A stretch of 64,000 nucleotides of DNA from contig NZ_CP018097.1 in NCBI RefSeq assembly GCF_001886695.1, forward strand, positions 1,569,001 to 1,633,000. The letters are read 5' to 3'. This DNA comes from Aurantiacibacter gangjinensis (GTDB lineage: Bacteria > Pseudomonadota > Alphaproteobacteria > Sphingomonadales > Sphingomonadaceae). The notes below the pieces were generated by a model that was given only the letters and a program-made list of their open reading frames with translations, was not told the origin of the DNA and did no database searches. The position numbers and the translations under genes are program-made. Each line of letters starts with the position of its first letter. Position 1 is the stretch's first letter. This document shows, piece after piece, positions 33,345 to 42,265 of the stretch.

Positions 33345-35120
33345 ATGGAAAGCTTTATGGATGCAGGCCTTGTCGGCATAGTCGGGGTGATTGTCGCCTT
33401 TCTGGCGGTCATCATCTTCCTCACCAAGCTCTATCGCCGGGCCTCGAAAGAGATCGCCTTCGTGCGGACGGGCGTCGGCGGCGAGAAGGTCGTGATGAAC
33501 GGGGGCGCGCTCGTCTTCCCGATCTTCCACGAAACCATGCCCGTCAACATGAACACGCTGGTGCTGAGCGTCGTGCGCCGCGATGGCGAGGCGCTGATCA
33601 CGCTCGACCGGCTGCGGATCGACGTGAAGGCGGAGTTCTACGTTCGCGTGAAGCCCGATAGCGATGCCATCGCCATGGCCGCGCAGACGCTGGGCCAGCG
33701 CACCATGCAGCCCGAAATGCTGAAGGATCTTGTCGAAGGCAAGTTCGTCGATGCGCTGCGCTCCGTCGCAGCGGGCATGACCATGAACGAGTTGCACGAA
33801 CAGCGTGCGGACTTCGTGCAGAAGGTGCAGCAGGTGTCGTCCAACGATCTGGCCATGAACGGCCTGGAGCTGGAGTCGGTCTCGTTGACCGGTCTCGATC
33901 AGACGAGCATCGAGCATTTCAACGCTAATAACGCCTTCGACGCCGAAGGTCTTACGAAGCTGACCGAACAGATCGAAGCGCGCAAGAAGCTGCGCAACGA
34001 TATCGAGCAGGACACGCGCGTGCAGATGGAGGCCAAGAACCTCGAGGCCGACGCCCGGAGTTTCGAGATCAGTCGCGACACCGAATATGCGCGCCTCTCG
34101 CAGGAGCGCGAAGTCGAGGTGCGGCGTGCGGCGCAAAGCTCCGAGATCGCTCGCGAGCAGGCAGAGCGCCAGCGCGAAGCCGATGCCGCGCGGATCGAAG
34201 CCAAGAAGCTGGTCGACGCGCAGCAGATCGAGGCCGACCGGCTGGTGGAAGAAGCCCGCATCGACCAGGTGCGCGCGCTGGAAATCGCCCGGCAGGAACA
34301 GCAGATCGCCGTGCAGAACAAGTCGCGCGAGGAAAGCCAGGCCAAGGCAGAGGCTGACGCGGCCCGTGCCAAGGCTGTCGCTGCCGAAGAACAGGTCGCC
34401 ACGGCCCGTGAAAGCGAGATTGCCGAGCGCCAGAAGAAGATCGAACTGATCGAGGCAGCCAAGCAGGCAGAGCGCGAAGCCATCGGCATCAAGGTCGAAG
34501 CCGAAGCGGAACGCGATGCTGCGGCCAACCGCGCCGAAGCCCTGCGCCGCGAGGCCGAGGGTGAAGCCGAAGCCGAGAAGCTGCGGGCAGAAGCTGCGCG
34601 CGTTCGCTTCGAGGTCGAAGCTGCTGGCCAGCAGGCCATCAACGAGGCTGCGAACATCCTCTCGATGGACCAGATCAGCCTGCAGACCAAGTTGGCCCTG
34701 CTGAAGGTGCTGCCGGAAGTGATCCGCGAAAGCGCGAAGCCCATGGAAGCCATCGACTCGATCAAGATCGTGCAGGTGGACGGGCTGACCCAGCGCGGCG
34801 GTTCGGGCGGCTCCGCCAACGGCGCGGCCAGCGTCGGCGGCGGATCGGGCAATCTCGCCAACGATGCGGTATCGGCAGCTCTCGCCTACCGCGCGCAGGC
34901 TCCGGTGCTCGACGGCCTGATGAAAGAGCTGGGCCTCGATGGCTCCTCGCTCGGCAAACTGGCCGAAGGCGCTGCCAAGCTCAACGGCAATGGCGAGGCG
35001 GGCGGAGACGACACCATCGTCGACCTGCTGAGCGACATCGCCGAAGCGAGCGACGAGGCAGAGAACCGCGCCAGCGGTGAAGCGGCAGACGATAGCGAGA
35101 CGCAGCAGGCCGCCGAATAA
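33345..35120 (+). CDS. Flotillin (YqiK/FloT-like SPFH protein)
   Basis: This 591-residue membrane scaffold protein starts with one membrane segment (GLVGIVGVIVAFLAVIIFLT), then an SPFH domain (about residues 30-200, IAFVRTGVGGEKVVMNGGAL), a very long Ala/Glu/Arg coiled coil (about 210-430) and a flotillin C-terminus (QTKLALLKVLPEVIRESAKP), ending in a Gly-rich and acidic tail. Flotillins organise membrane domains. The upstream YqiJ-like gene is the expected partner. Good ribosome site AAGGAGAG. A strong terminator follows. Confidence 0.93.
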   Translation: MESFMDAGLVGIVGVIVAFLAVIIFLTKLYRRASKEIAFVRTGVGGEKVVMNGGALVFPIFHETMPVNMNTLVLSVVRRDGEALITLDRLRIDVKAEFYVRVKPDSDAIAMAAQTLGQRTMQPEMLKDLVEGKFVDALRSVAAGMTMNELHEQRADFVQKVQQVSSNDLAMNGLELESVSLTGLDQTSIEHFNANNAFDAEGLTKLTEQIEARKKLRNDIEQDTRVQMEAKNLEADARSFEISRDTEYARLSQEREVEVRRAAQSSEIAREQAERQREADAARIEAKKLVDAQQIEADRLVEEARIDQVRALEIARQEQQIAVQNKSREESQAKAEADAARAKAVAAEEQVATARESEIAERQKKIELIEAAKQAEREAIGIKVEAEAERDAAANRAEALRREAEGEAEAEKLRAEAARVRFEVEAAGQQAINEAANILSMDQISLQTKLALLKVLPEVIRESAKPMEAIDSIKIVQVDGLTQRGGSGGSANGAASVGGGSGNLANDAVSAALAYRAQAPVLDGLMKELGLDGSSLGKLAEGAAKLNGNGEAGGDDTIVDLLSDIAEASDEAENRASGEAADDSETQQAAE

Positions 35121-35139
35121 ACGCTTTCAGCGCAATACA

Positions 35140-35175
35140 GGGGGCGCGGTGGCAACACCGCGCCCCTTTTTTTTT
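35140..35175 (+). terminator. Terminator of the flotillin operon
   Basis: GGGGCGCGGTG-GCAA-CACCGCGCCCC followed by a run of nine or more T is a textbook rho-independent terminator, right after the flotillin stop. Confidence 0.95.
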
Positions 35176-35178
35176 CCT

Positions 35179-35763
35179 TCAGCCCTCGCGCAGCGCATCG
35201 ATCGCGTCGATCTCGCGTTGCAAGCGGCGCGCGCCCCATTTGTTGAGCGCGTAGACGCCCACGAAGACCACGATGGGAAAAGCGAAAGCGGGCCAATCGG
35301 CAAGCGGCGGGGCCTGCCAATCAGCCATGGGCGTCGCCAGCCACGGCACCGCGAGAAAGGCCAGCATGCCGGGCACTAGCGGCAGCAAATACCACCACAG
35401 CACATTGTCGATGGCGTCGCGCTGGCGAACCAGCTCGCGCCGCTGGTATTCCAGGACGGAGACCGCGCCGCCATCGCTGGCAGGCGTGAGCGGCGCACCG
35501 CGGCGATGCAATTGCCATAGGACTGTCGCAATCCCTGCCAGAAGGAGAGCAGCGGCAGCCTTCATCACGGCTAGCGGGATCAATGCGATGATCGCGATGC
35601 AGCCCGCTGCCACCAGTGCTCCGGCGGCATATTCGATAGCATTGCGCCATTTGATCTGGCGCCGAAATTCATCGGCGCGTCGACGCAGTTCTGCGATGGG
35701 GGGCAGGGCGCTTTCGGGTGCGTTGGCCTGCCAGCTGGCGCGAGCGAAATCTTGCGGTGTCAT
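35179..35763 (-). CDS. Membrane partner of the ECF sigma factor, unknown family
   Basis: This 194-residue protein has a soluble N-terminal part (residues 1-38, helical, PPIAELRRRADEFRRQIKWR) followed by two pairs of membrane segments (IEYAAGALVAAGCIAIIALI, AAALLLAGIATVLWQL, WWYLLPLVPGMLAFLAVPWL, FAFPIVVFVGVYALNKWG). Its ATG overlaps the stop of the sigma factor gene (ATGA), so it is the natural candidate for a regulator holding that sigma at the membrane. It lacks the zinc H-x3-C-x2-C motif of common anti-sigma factors. Confidence 0.78.
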   Translation of the reverse strand: MTPQDFARASWQANAPESALPPIAELRRRADEFRRQIKWRNAIEYAAGALVAAGCIAIIALIPLAVMKAAAALLLAGIATVLWQLHRRGAPLTPASDGGAVSVLEYQRRELVRQRDAIDNVLWWYLLPLVPGMLAFLAVPWLATPMADWQAPPLADWPAFAFPIVVFVGVYALNKWGARRLQREIDAIDALREG

Positions 35764-36308
35764 CGGTCAATGTCCTCTGGCTGGAAGGCCTCGGCAAGCA
35801 GCGCCTTGAGGCGGTGAATACGGGTGGCGACCGCGCCGGATGAAAGCCCGGTCACGTCACCGATTTCGGCGGCGGACAGGTCCTCCAAATAGAGCAGCAT
35901 CACTTGGCGGTCGGCGGGCTTGAGGCGGTGGATGGTCGCCATCAGGCGGCGCGTTACCTGGTTCTCGCCGACCTCGGCTTCGGGGTTGTCGGGTGCGGCC
36001 AGCGCGTCGATTTCGTCCAGACCGGATTGTGCCTGCGACGGCTTTGACCGCATGGCTTTCTGGATATGGCTGACACCGACATTATGGCCGATGCGGTAGA
36101 CCCAGCTGCGCAAGCTGCATTGGCCTTCGAAATAGGCAAAGCTGCGCCACAATTCGGTGTGGATGTCCTGCACCAGGTCACGCGCGAGGTCGGGATCGGC
36201 TTCATAGCCGCGCGCCAGGCGGGCTATGGCATCGCCGAACTGTGCGGCGGCATCGCGATAGGCGTCGTCCTGCGATCCGGCGGATGCGCTGTCTTTCGCT
36301 TGGGTCAT
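35760..36308 (-). CDS. ECF-type RNA polymerase sigma factor
   Basis: This 182-residue sigma-70 family factor shows region 2 (ARDLVQDIHTELWRSFAYFE, then LRSWVYRIGHNVGVSHI) and region 4 (LKPADRQVMLLYLEDLSAAE and IGDVTGLSSGAVATRIHRLK, the HTH that reads the -35 element). No extra domain. It forms a coupled pair with the downstream membrane protein. Targets are unknown; I see no obvious duplicate of its own promoter in the short upstream gap. Confidence 0.88.
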   Translation of the reverse strand: MTQAKDSASAGSQDDAYRDAAAQFGDAIARLARGYEADPDLARDLVQDIHTELWRSFAYFEGQCSLRSWVYRIGHNVGVSHIQKAMRSKPSQAQSGLDEIDALAAPDNPEAEVGENQVTRRLMATIHRLKPADRQVMLLYLEDLSAAEIGDVTGLSSGAVATRIHRLKALLAEAFQPEDIDR

Positions 36309-36361
36309 ACCGGGATAGTCCGCCCCTCACCGGCTTTCTTACAGGCTTTGCGAGATTTTTC

Positions 36362-36853
36362 TCAATCGCCCGGATAGGTGATCGCCAGCACTTCCCACTC
36401 CTTCACGCCGGCTGGCAGGCGAACGGTGCGCAAATCGCCCACTTCCGCACCGCGCAAGGCGCGCGCAATCGGGCTGGACCAGCCGACACGACCTTCGCCC
36501 GCGTCCTGCTCGTTATCACCGACAATGATGAGGGTGCGCTCGTCATCGTCCTCGTCGGCAATGGTGACGGTCGCGCCGAAGAACACGCGCGCCTTGTCCG
36601 GCTGCTGCGCCGGGTCAACGACCTTGGCGAATTTCATCACCTTGGCGAGGTAGGCCAGCTCGCGGTCGATCTCGCGCATGCGCTTGCGACCGTAGAGGTA
36701 ATCGCCGTTCTCGCTGCGGTCGCCATTGCCCGCCGCCCAGCTGACGATCTCGACGATTTCCGGGCGTTCGGTGCCAAGCAGGTGGTCGTAGCGCGCTTTC
36801 AATGCGGCAAGGCCGGCAGGCGTGATCGGGTTATTGTTGTCGGCTAAGGGCAT
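36362..36853 (-). CDS. greB: Transcript cleavage factor of the GreA/GreB family
   Basis: This 163-residue protein rescues backtracked RNA polymerase by stimulating RNA cleavage. It has the N-terminal coiled coil with the acidic tip region (NGDRSENGDYLYGRKRMREI) and the C-terminal FKBP-like domain (SSPIARALRGAEVGDLRTVR). The Y-GRKRMREID pattern is closer to GreB than to GreA. The stop lies 8 bases before the next minus-strand gene ends upstream, so transcription from a shared promoter with the 36861-37328 gene is likely. Confidence 0.88.
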   Translation of the reverse strand: MPLADNNNPITPAGLAALKARYDHLLGTERPEIVEIVSWAAGNGDRSENGDYLYGRKRMREIDRELAYLAKVMKFAKVVDPAQQPDKARVFFGATVTIADEDDDERTLIIVGDNEQDAGEGRVGWSSPIARALRGAEVGDLRTVRLPAGVKEWEVLAITYPGD

Positions 36854-36860
36854 CGCCGCT

Positions 36861-37328
36861 CTATCGCGCGATCAGCACATCCTGATCAAGCGGTTCGTCC
36901 CAGTCGATGCGCGTATCGGTGACCTGCTCCCGGTATTCGCCATCCTCATAGACATGGAGAGCGTGATAATGCGTTGCCGCGTCGTAACGCTCGACAGTCA
37001 GCAGGATCTGCCATCCATTTCGGCTTTCGGGCGAGAGGCGAACGGGGCCTTGCGTGGTCGGGCTGCGACCGATCTCCTGAAAGCCGTCCGGTGTGCGCTG
37101 GAGCACGAGCATGGTGCAACCGCCGGTGCCGCATCGACCCGGCTCAGTCAGCAAAACCACATGTTCATCCGATCCGTCGCCATTCAGATCGACGGCGGCG
37201 GATTCGAACGTCGTGACATCGTAGTTTGCCGCGACAAACGCCTGCAGCGGGGCGCTGTCGTCAGCCGGAACGGCGGATGCGCAGGCAGCGAGGATTGCCG
37301 GAACGAAGGCGGTGGCAGCGACTTTCAT
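36861..37328 (-). CDS. Hypothetical lipoprotein with FG-GAP-like segment
   Basis: I do not recognise this 155-residue protein. It has a lipoprotein-like signal (ATAFVPAILAACASAVPAD). The segment AVDLNGDGSDEHVVLLTEPG resembles the calcium-binding loop seen in FG-GAP repeats, with a cysteine pair just after it (GRCGTGGCTMLVL). The rest is beta-rich (WQILLTVERYDAATHYHALH). It lies upstream of greB on the same strand; the pairing may be only positional. Confidence 0.72.
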   Translation of the reverse strand: MKVAATAFVPAILAACASAVPADDSAPLQAFVAANYDVTTFESAAVDLNGDGSDEHVVLLTEPGRCGTGGCTMLVLQRTPDGFQEIGRSPTTQGPVRLSPESRNGWQILLTVERYDAATHYHALHVYEDGEYREQVTDTRIDWDEPLDQDVLIAR

Positions 37329-37382
37329 GCCGCCGCCATATCATTCCGCCCACTTGCATGCCAATGCCGCGGCCATGGCAGT

Positions 37383-39314
37383 CTAGCGCAGGAAATCCTC
37401 GACATCGCGGCTGCGACCGGCGCGTTCGGGATAAAGGTTCTCATACACCACGGCATTCTCGATCACGCGGTGGACGTAATTCTTCGTCTCGAAGAAGCCG
37501 ATTTCCTCGATCCAGCGCAGCCAGTCTCCGGTCTGGCGCGGGTCGCCATTTTCGCGCAGCCAGCGGTTCACATTGCCGGGGCCGGCATTGTAGGCGGCGA
37601 AAGCCAGCGGGTAGCTGCCATCGTAATAGCGCACCAGCCGCTCGATATGATTGGAGCCGAGGCGCATCGCATATTGCGGATCGTCCATCAGGCGGCTGGC
37701 GGAGAAAGGTACGCCCGCGCGACGCGCTTCCTCGCGCGCGGTGGCGGGCATGAACTGCATCAGGCCGCGCGCGCCCGCATGGCTGATGGCGTTTTCGGCA
37801 AACTGGCTTTCCTGCCGCGCAATGGCGTGGATCAGCGTCCAGTTCGTGCCCGGCGGGGTGTCGAGCGTGGGATAGCCTATACGGGTAAAGCCGTCATGGC
37901 CATCCGCACCTGCAAAATCGGCGAGGTTCACGGCAAGGTCGCGGCGACCGATCTCGCGCGCCAGTTCGCCGACCAGCACGTGGTCTTCTACCGTCTCGGC
38001 CTGATCGGCGATGGCGCGGTAAAAGCGGATGCCCGTGCTCCAGGGCGCGTCGCGGGCAACTTCAGCGACGGCGCGCGTGATAGGTTGGTCGATAAAGGCG
38101 GCGCGACTGTCGTTGCTGATCGTCACGCTGGGCGTGGCGGGATATTCCGGCACGTCGCGGCCAAGCCGGTCGAGCGCCAGCAGGCCGTAGAAACGGTCGC
38201 CATATTGCGCGGCCATATCGTAATGGCGCATGGCCTCGGCAGTATTACCGGCGGCGCGGTAGGCCTCGCCTGCCCAGAAGAAGCCCTTGGACCGGGTTTG
38301 CGGCGTGCGGGCGGCGGCGCCGTATTCGTAGAACAGCGGCGCAGCAGCGGCGGCATCGCGCAGGTGCCAGAGCGCATTGGTGCCGCCAGCCCACATGAGC
38401 GATGTGTAATCGTCCCGCAGGCGGAAGGGACCGGTAGAGATGTCGTAATCCTCGGCGAAAGACTCAGCGCCGCGCTGGGCGATGCGCACTGTGTTGCGGC
38501 GATCGGCAGCGCGGGCGAGCGCCAGCAGTTCGCCCGTCCAGGCTGTCGTATCAAGCGGCTCCGACGACAGCGTCGGCCCGTTGGCAATCATCGCGATAGC
38601 GCGGCCGACCTGGCCTTCCTGCCGCAATTCGCGGCTGCGATTGTAAAGATAGCCCGGATCGCTAAGCGCGCCCGCGGCATCTGTCGCCCCGTCGCCGCCC
38701 TGCAGGATGGCAAGACGCGCGGCGAAAATTTCGCGCCGGTCGGGCGAAGTGCGCGCCAGCTGGCGGGCGGCAGCATCGCCGTCACGCTGCCAGAGCAGCG
38801 CATCCATGCGCGCATCGTGATCGTCCTGTGAGAATTCGCTACCGAAATTGGCCGAGATGCTGGCCTCCGCCGTGGGCGACATCTCGCCGCCGCGCCATGC
38901 CTCGAGCGCCCAGCGCTGCGCCTCGGCCCGCTGCGGGCCCATCAGCGCGAGCGCATAATGCGCCTTCGCATAGTTCGTGACCGGATCGACATTTTCGAAG
39001 AACTGCAAAAGCAGTTGGGGGTCGGTGAACTCTTCGCGCAGACGCTGCTCGGCGCGCGAACGCAGGGTCGTCTCGTCCGGAAAGCCGGGATTGGCGAGCA
39101 GGAAGCGGGCATAAGTCGTGAACGGCAGCTGTGCCTGCCGGTCTTCCCAAAGCCGCTCCCACCGCGCGATTTGCGGCGCCATCGGGCCCGGACCATCGGC
39201 CACCAGCATGGCGCGGTTGCGGTCCCACTCGCTGGCATCCTGCGCGAAGGCGGCAGGTGACAGGGTCAAAGTGGCGGCGAGGGCGATCAGGGGAAGACGA
39301 ACCATGCTGGACAT
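37383..39314 (-). CDS. slt: Soluble lytic murein transglycosylase (Slt type)
   Basis: It cleaves peptidoglycan glycan strands in the periplasm. It has a signal peptide (MVRLPLIALAATLTLSPAAFAQD), a long helical superhelix of about 450 residues, then the SLT domain with the catalytic Glu in HAIARQESQF and the following GARGLMQFMPATA. A typical C-terminal AYNAGPGNVNRWL segment is present. The length (643 residues from the chosen ATG) is normal. A second ATG three codons later is equally good; the frame is open 50 codons further upstream but that part lacks a signal. Confidence 0.93.
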   Translation of the reverse strand: MSSMVRLPLIALAATLTLSPAAFAQDASEWDRNRAMLVADGPGPMAPQIARWERLWEDRQAQLPFTTYARFLLANPGFPDETTLRSRAEQRLREEFTDPQLLLQFFENVDPVTNYAKAHYALALMGPQRAEAQRWALEAWRGGEMSPTAEASISANFGSEFSQDDHDARMDALLWQRDGDAAARQLARTSPDRREIFAARLAILQGGDGATDAAGALSDPGYLYNRSRELRQEGQVGRAIAMIANGPTLSSEPLDTTAWTGELLALARAADRRNTVRIAQRGAESFAEDYDISTGPFRLRDDYTSLMWAGGTNALWHLRDAAAAAPLFYEYGAAARTPQTRSKGFFWAGEAYRAAGNTAEAMRHYDMAAQYGDRFYGLLALDRLGRDVPEYPATPSVTISNDSRAAFIDQPITRAVAEVARDAPWSTGIRFYRAIADQAETVEDHVLVGELAREIGRRDLAVNLADFAGADGHDGFTRIGYPTLDTPPGTNWTLIHAIARQESQFAENAISHAGARGLMQFMPATAREEARRAGVPFSASRLMDDPQYAMRLGSNHIERLVRYYDGSYPLAFAAYNAGPGNVNRWLRENGDPRQTGDWLRWIEEIGFFETKNYVHRVIENAVVYENLYPERAGRSRDVEDFLR

Positions 39315-39417
39315 TGTGTGGCGGGCATCCTTATCAGGCGCTGAATAGAAAACTTTATTGCGGTGGTAAGGCCAAGATTGTGGCCCCCTCCACCAATACA
39401 ATGCGAGAGGCGCACAA

Positions 39418-40296
39418 ATGTTCTCAGGATCCATCCCGGCGCTGGCGACGCCTTTTGCAGGCACCGAAGTGGATGAGGATGCCTACCGCAAGTTCATCGA
39501 ATGGCAGATCGAGAACGGGTCCTCCGGCCTGGTTCCCTGCGGCACGACGGGGGAGAGCGCTACGCTCGATAATGACGAGCATCACAAAGTCATCGCCATC
39601 TGCGCCGAGGTGGCGAACGGCCGTGTGCCGGTGATCGCCGGTGCAGGCTCCAACGATACGCAAACCGCGCTGTGGCACATCAAGGAAGCGCAGCTGGCAG
39701 GGGCCGACGCGCTGCTGCTGGTCGCGCCCTATTACAACCGCCCCTCGCAGGAAGGGCTGCTGGCCCATTTCAGCTATCTGGCGGAGCGGGCCGAACTGCC
39801 CATCGTGCTATACAACGTGCCGGGCCGCACCGTGACCGACATCAAGCCCGAAACGGTGGTGGAGCTGCACCGCCGCTTCCCGGAGAAGATCGTGGCTCTG
39901 AAGGATGCGAGCGGAGACCTCTCGCGTGTCGTCACCCAGCGAATGGGCGCACCGGAGCTTTGCCAGCTTTCGGGCGATGATCCGCTCGTTCTGGCAGGTT
40001 ATGCGCTGGGTCAGGTGGGTTGCATCTCGGTAACGGCGAACGTCGCGCCGCGACTATGTGCGGATTTCCACGCCGCCGCTGCCGAAGGCGATTTCGAAAC
40101 CGCGCGCACGCTTAATGAAAAGCTCTATCCGCTTCACGCCGCCATGTTCGCCGATGCCTCCCCCGCGCCGGCAAAATATGCGCTGAGCAAGCTGTTCGAC
40201 TGGTTCAGCCCCGATGTGCGCCTGCCCATCGCGCCCTGCTCCGATGCAGCCAAAGCGAAGGTGGACGAGGCCATGGCTGGTGCCGGGATCGGATAA
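39418..40296 (+). CDS. dapA: 4-hydroxy-tetrahydrodipicolinate synthase (DapA)
   Basis: It condenses pyruvate and aspartate semialdehyde, the first dedicated step to lysine and diaminopimelate. The 292-residue protein shows GTTGESATL (pyruvate-binding), the YNVPGRT loop and the Schiff-base lysine in KIVALKDASGDLSR near residue 162. Divergent from slt with a 100-base gap. The monomer length and motif order are standard. Confidence 0.96.
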   Translation: MFSGSIPALATPFAGTEVDEDAYRKFIEWQIENGSSGLVPCGTTGESATLDNDEHHKVIAICAEVANGRVPVIAGAGSNDTQTALWHIKEAQLAGADALLLVAPYYNRPSQEGLLAHFSYLAERAELPIVLYNVPGRTVTDIKPETVVELHRRFPEKIVALKDASGDLSRVVTQRMGAPELCQLSGDDPLVLAGYALGQVGCISVTANVAPRLCADFHAAAAEGDFETARTLNEKLYPLHAAMFADASPAPAKYALSKLFDWFSPDVRLPIAPCSDAAKAKVDEAMAGAGIG

Positions 40297-40481
40297 ACGA
40301 TTGCCCGTTCCGGCTGCGGTTTTCCGAACGCGCTTATGCCAGACGGGACATTGCAGAGCTGCTTGGAGACTTTACCCGCTCAATAACTGTGTCGGCTTTC
40401 AGCCCGCTAGCCGGTGCGGAAAGCGGATTTGGCTTTGCAAAATTCGCGCCACGAAGCGGGAAAGGATTTGACGCCGTGACC

Positions 40482-40964
40482 ATGAAAAAATTGATTTCGC
40501 TCTTGGTGCTTTTGAGCTTCGGGGCAGCGTGCAGTTCACCAGAACAGGACGCTGAAAGCGCTCCGGCTGCGGAAGAGGAAGCAGTGGTTGAACCGGCCAT
40601 CACCGGCCCGGACGAAAGCGCGCTCGATGCCGACGACGTGGCGTCACGCTTCCAGCTCCCGGCGGTGGACACGCCCTATAATGAGGCGCGCGATGCTTTG
40701 CTTGCGGCGGGCTACGGGCCCAGCATCGGGCAGTGCAGCGGTATCGGAATCCAGACTTGCGATGACTTTCCCGAGATCGACAATTGTTCGGGCACCGGCG
40801 CGGGCTTTTGCGACATGACCATGCAGCGCCCCGGTGAATGCGTGGCCATCGTGACGAGCGGCGGGCCTCCGCAGATTGACGGCGGCACGGCCGTCATCGC
40901 ATCCATCGAACTTCGTCAGGAGAGCTGCGAGCGCGAACCGCTCTTTCCGCAAGACGACGCCTGA
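40482..40964 (+). CDS. Hypothetical lipoprotein with several cysteines
   Basis: I do not recognise this 160-residue protein. The signal (LISLLVLLSFGAACSSPEQD) has a GAAC lipobox. An acidic Ala/Glu linker is followed by a domain with paired cysteines (GQCSGIGIQTCDDFPEIDNC, GAGFCDMTM, GECVAIVTS, ESCEREP) that probably forms disulfides. The preceding frame is open from 40389 but has no signal sequence. It lies between dapA and smpB on the same strand. The 180 bases before it hold no gene that I can see. Confidence 0.75.
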   Translation: MKKLISLLVLLSFGAACSSPEQDAESAPAAEEEAVVEPAITGPDESALDADDVASRFQLPAVDTPYNEARDALLAAGYGPSIGQCSGIGIQTCDDFPEIDNCSGTGAGFCDMTMQRPGECVAIVTSGGPPQIDGGTAVIASIELRQESCEREPLFPQDDA

Positions 40965-41024
40965 ACGAAGGGGTAGCGGCGGGGCTTTGCTTTTGCTGGC
41001 GGCGCGCCTACATGCGCCCACCTG

Positions 41025-41507
41025 ATGGCTCGCCCCAAACCCCCCACATTCGACAAGCAGAAAGTCGTCGCCGAAAACCGCAAGGCGCGGCACAACTACT
41101 TCATCGAAGAAAAGTTCGAGGCGGGCCTCGCCCTGCAAGGCACCGAGGTGAAGGCATTGCGCGCGGGCGAGGGCAGCATCGCCGAAAGCTACGCCGAGGT
41201 GAAGGACGGGCAGGTCTTCCTCGTCAACGCGACCATCCCCGAATACAGCCACGGTAACCGCCAGAACCACGAGCCAAAGCGCCCGCGCAAGCTGTTGCTG
41301 CACACGCGCGAGATCGACAAAATGCTGGGCGCGGTGGAGCGGAAGGGCATGACGCTGGTGCCGCTGTCCATTTATTTCAACGGCAAGGGCCGCGCGAAGG
41401 TGGAGCTGGCGCTGGCCAAGGGCAAGCAGGCGCACGACAAGCGCGCCACCATCAAGGATCGCGACTGGAAGCGCGACAAGGCCCGCATCATGAAAGAGAA
41501 TAGCTGA
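41025..41507 (+). CDS. smpB: SsrA-binding protein SmpB
   Basis: This trans-translation factor brings tmRNA to stalled ribosomes. The 160-residue protein has [20 protein letters not shown] at the N-terminus, the OB-fold ([19 protein letters not shown]), and a basic C-terminal tail ([20 protein letters not shown]) that reaches the A site. No tmRNA gene is evident in this window. Confidence 0.96.
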   Translation: MARPKPPTFDKQKVVAENRKARHNYFIEEKFEAGLALQGTEVKALRAGEGSIAESYAEVKDGQVFLVNATIPEYSHGNRQNHEPKRPRKLLLHTREIDKMLGAVERKGMTLVPLSIYFNGKGRAKVELALAKGKQAHDKRATIKDRDWKRDKARIMKENS

Positions 41508-41623
41508 GCGTGCACCCCCGGATTTGGAGGCCGGAACCTTTGCAAAAGCCGTTAAGCGGTGGTTGTTATCCTTTCGGCTAATCCCACCTAGGAACGAGCG
41601 AGAAAAGGTGTATTGGCCGCCCC

Positions 41624-42190
41624 ATGGCAAGCAAGGTGACAGACTGGCTTAAGCGACGCCTTCCCGCGCTGCCCAAGCGTGAGGAGATGGCGAAGAATCG
41701 CTGGCTCTCCCCTGTCGCCGGAACCATTGCCCGCTCCGAACTGTGGCGCTTCACGCGCCGCAGCGTGCCGCGCGGCGTGGCGCTGGGCGTTTTCGCCGCT
41801 TTCATAATTCCGCTGGGCCAGACCTTGCTGGCGGTCGTGCTGGCGCTTCCGTCGCGGGCGAATTTGCCGCTGGCGGCTGTCACCACGCTCATCACCAATC
41901 CCTTCACCATCGCCTTCTGGGCGGTGATCGCCAACCGCGTGGGCAATTTTGTGCTGAAAATCGACGCCGAAACGGGCGGCATGGCGGGCGAGAGCATGCG
42001 CAGCGGCTGGTTGCAGGAATTTGCACAATGGGCGTCGCTGGCGGGCGTGACGGCGTTCGGCTTCCTAGTCCTTGCCATCGTCGGGGCGGCACTCGGTTAT
42101 CTTATCGCGGGCTTCGCCTGGCGCTTCGTCGTCGCCAAGAAATGGGGCAGGCGCGGTTTGAAAGACAAGGCGCTGGCTCCAGCCGAGTGA
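41624..42190 (+). CDS. DUF2062 membrane protein
   Basis: This 188-residue protein matches DUF2062: an N-terminal arginine-rich region (WRFTRRSVPRGVALGVFAAF), then IIPLGQTLLAVVLALPSRAN and LPLAAVTTLITNPFTIAFWA, with two to three membrane segments and a basic C-terminus. The function is unknown; the family is often found near membrane biogenesis and glycosyl transferase genes. It precedes cckA by 75 bases on the same strand and may share its transcript. Confidence 0.85.
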   Translation: MASKVTDWLKRRLPALPKREEMAKNRWLSPVAGTIARSELWRFTRRSVPRGVALGVFAAFIIPLGQTLLAVVLALPSRANLPLAAVTTLITNPFTIAFWAVIANRVGNFVLKIDAETGGMAGESMRSGWLQEFAQWASLAGVTAFGFLVLAIVGAALGYLIAGFAWRFVVAKKWGRRGLKDKALAPAE

Positions 42191-42265
42191 CCTTTCCCCG
42201 TTTTTCACACACCGATGGCCTGTGAACGCTAGGGCTGCGGCACGGCAAATGCTACGGATCCGTCC

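Noticed and set aside
36822-38831. 669-codon frame opposite slt
   Set aside because: Antisense of slt, which has a signal peptide and SLT motifs.
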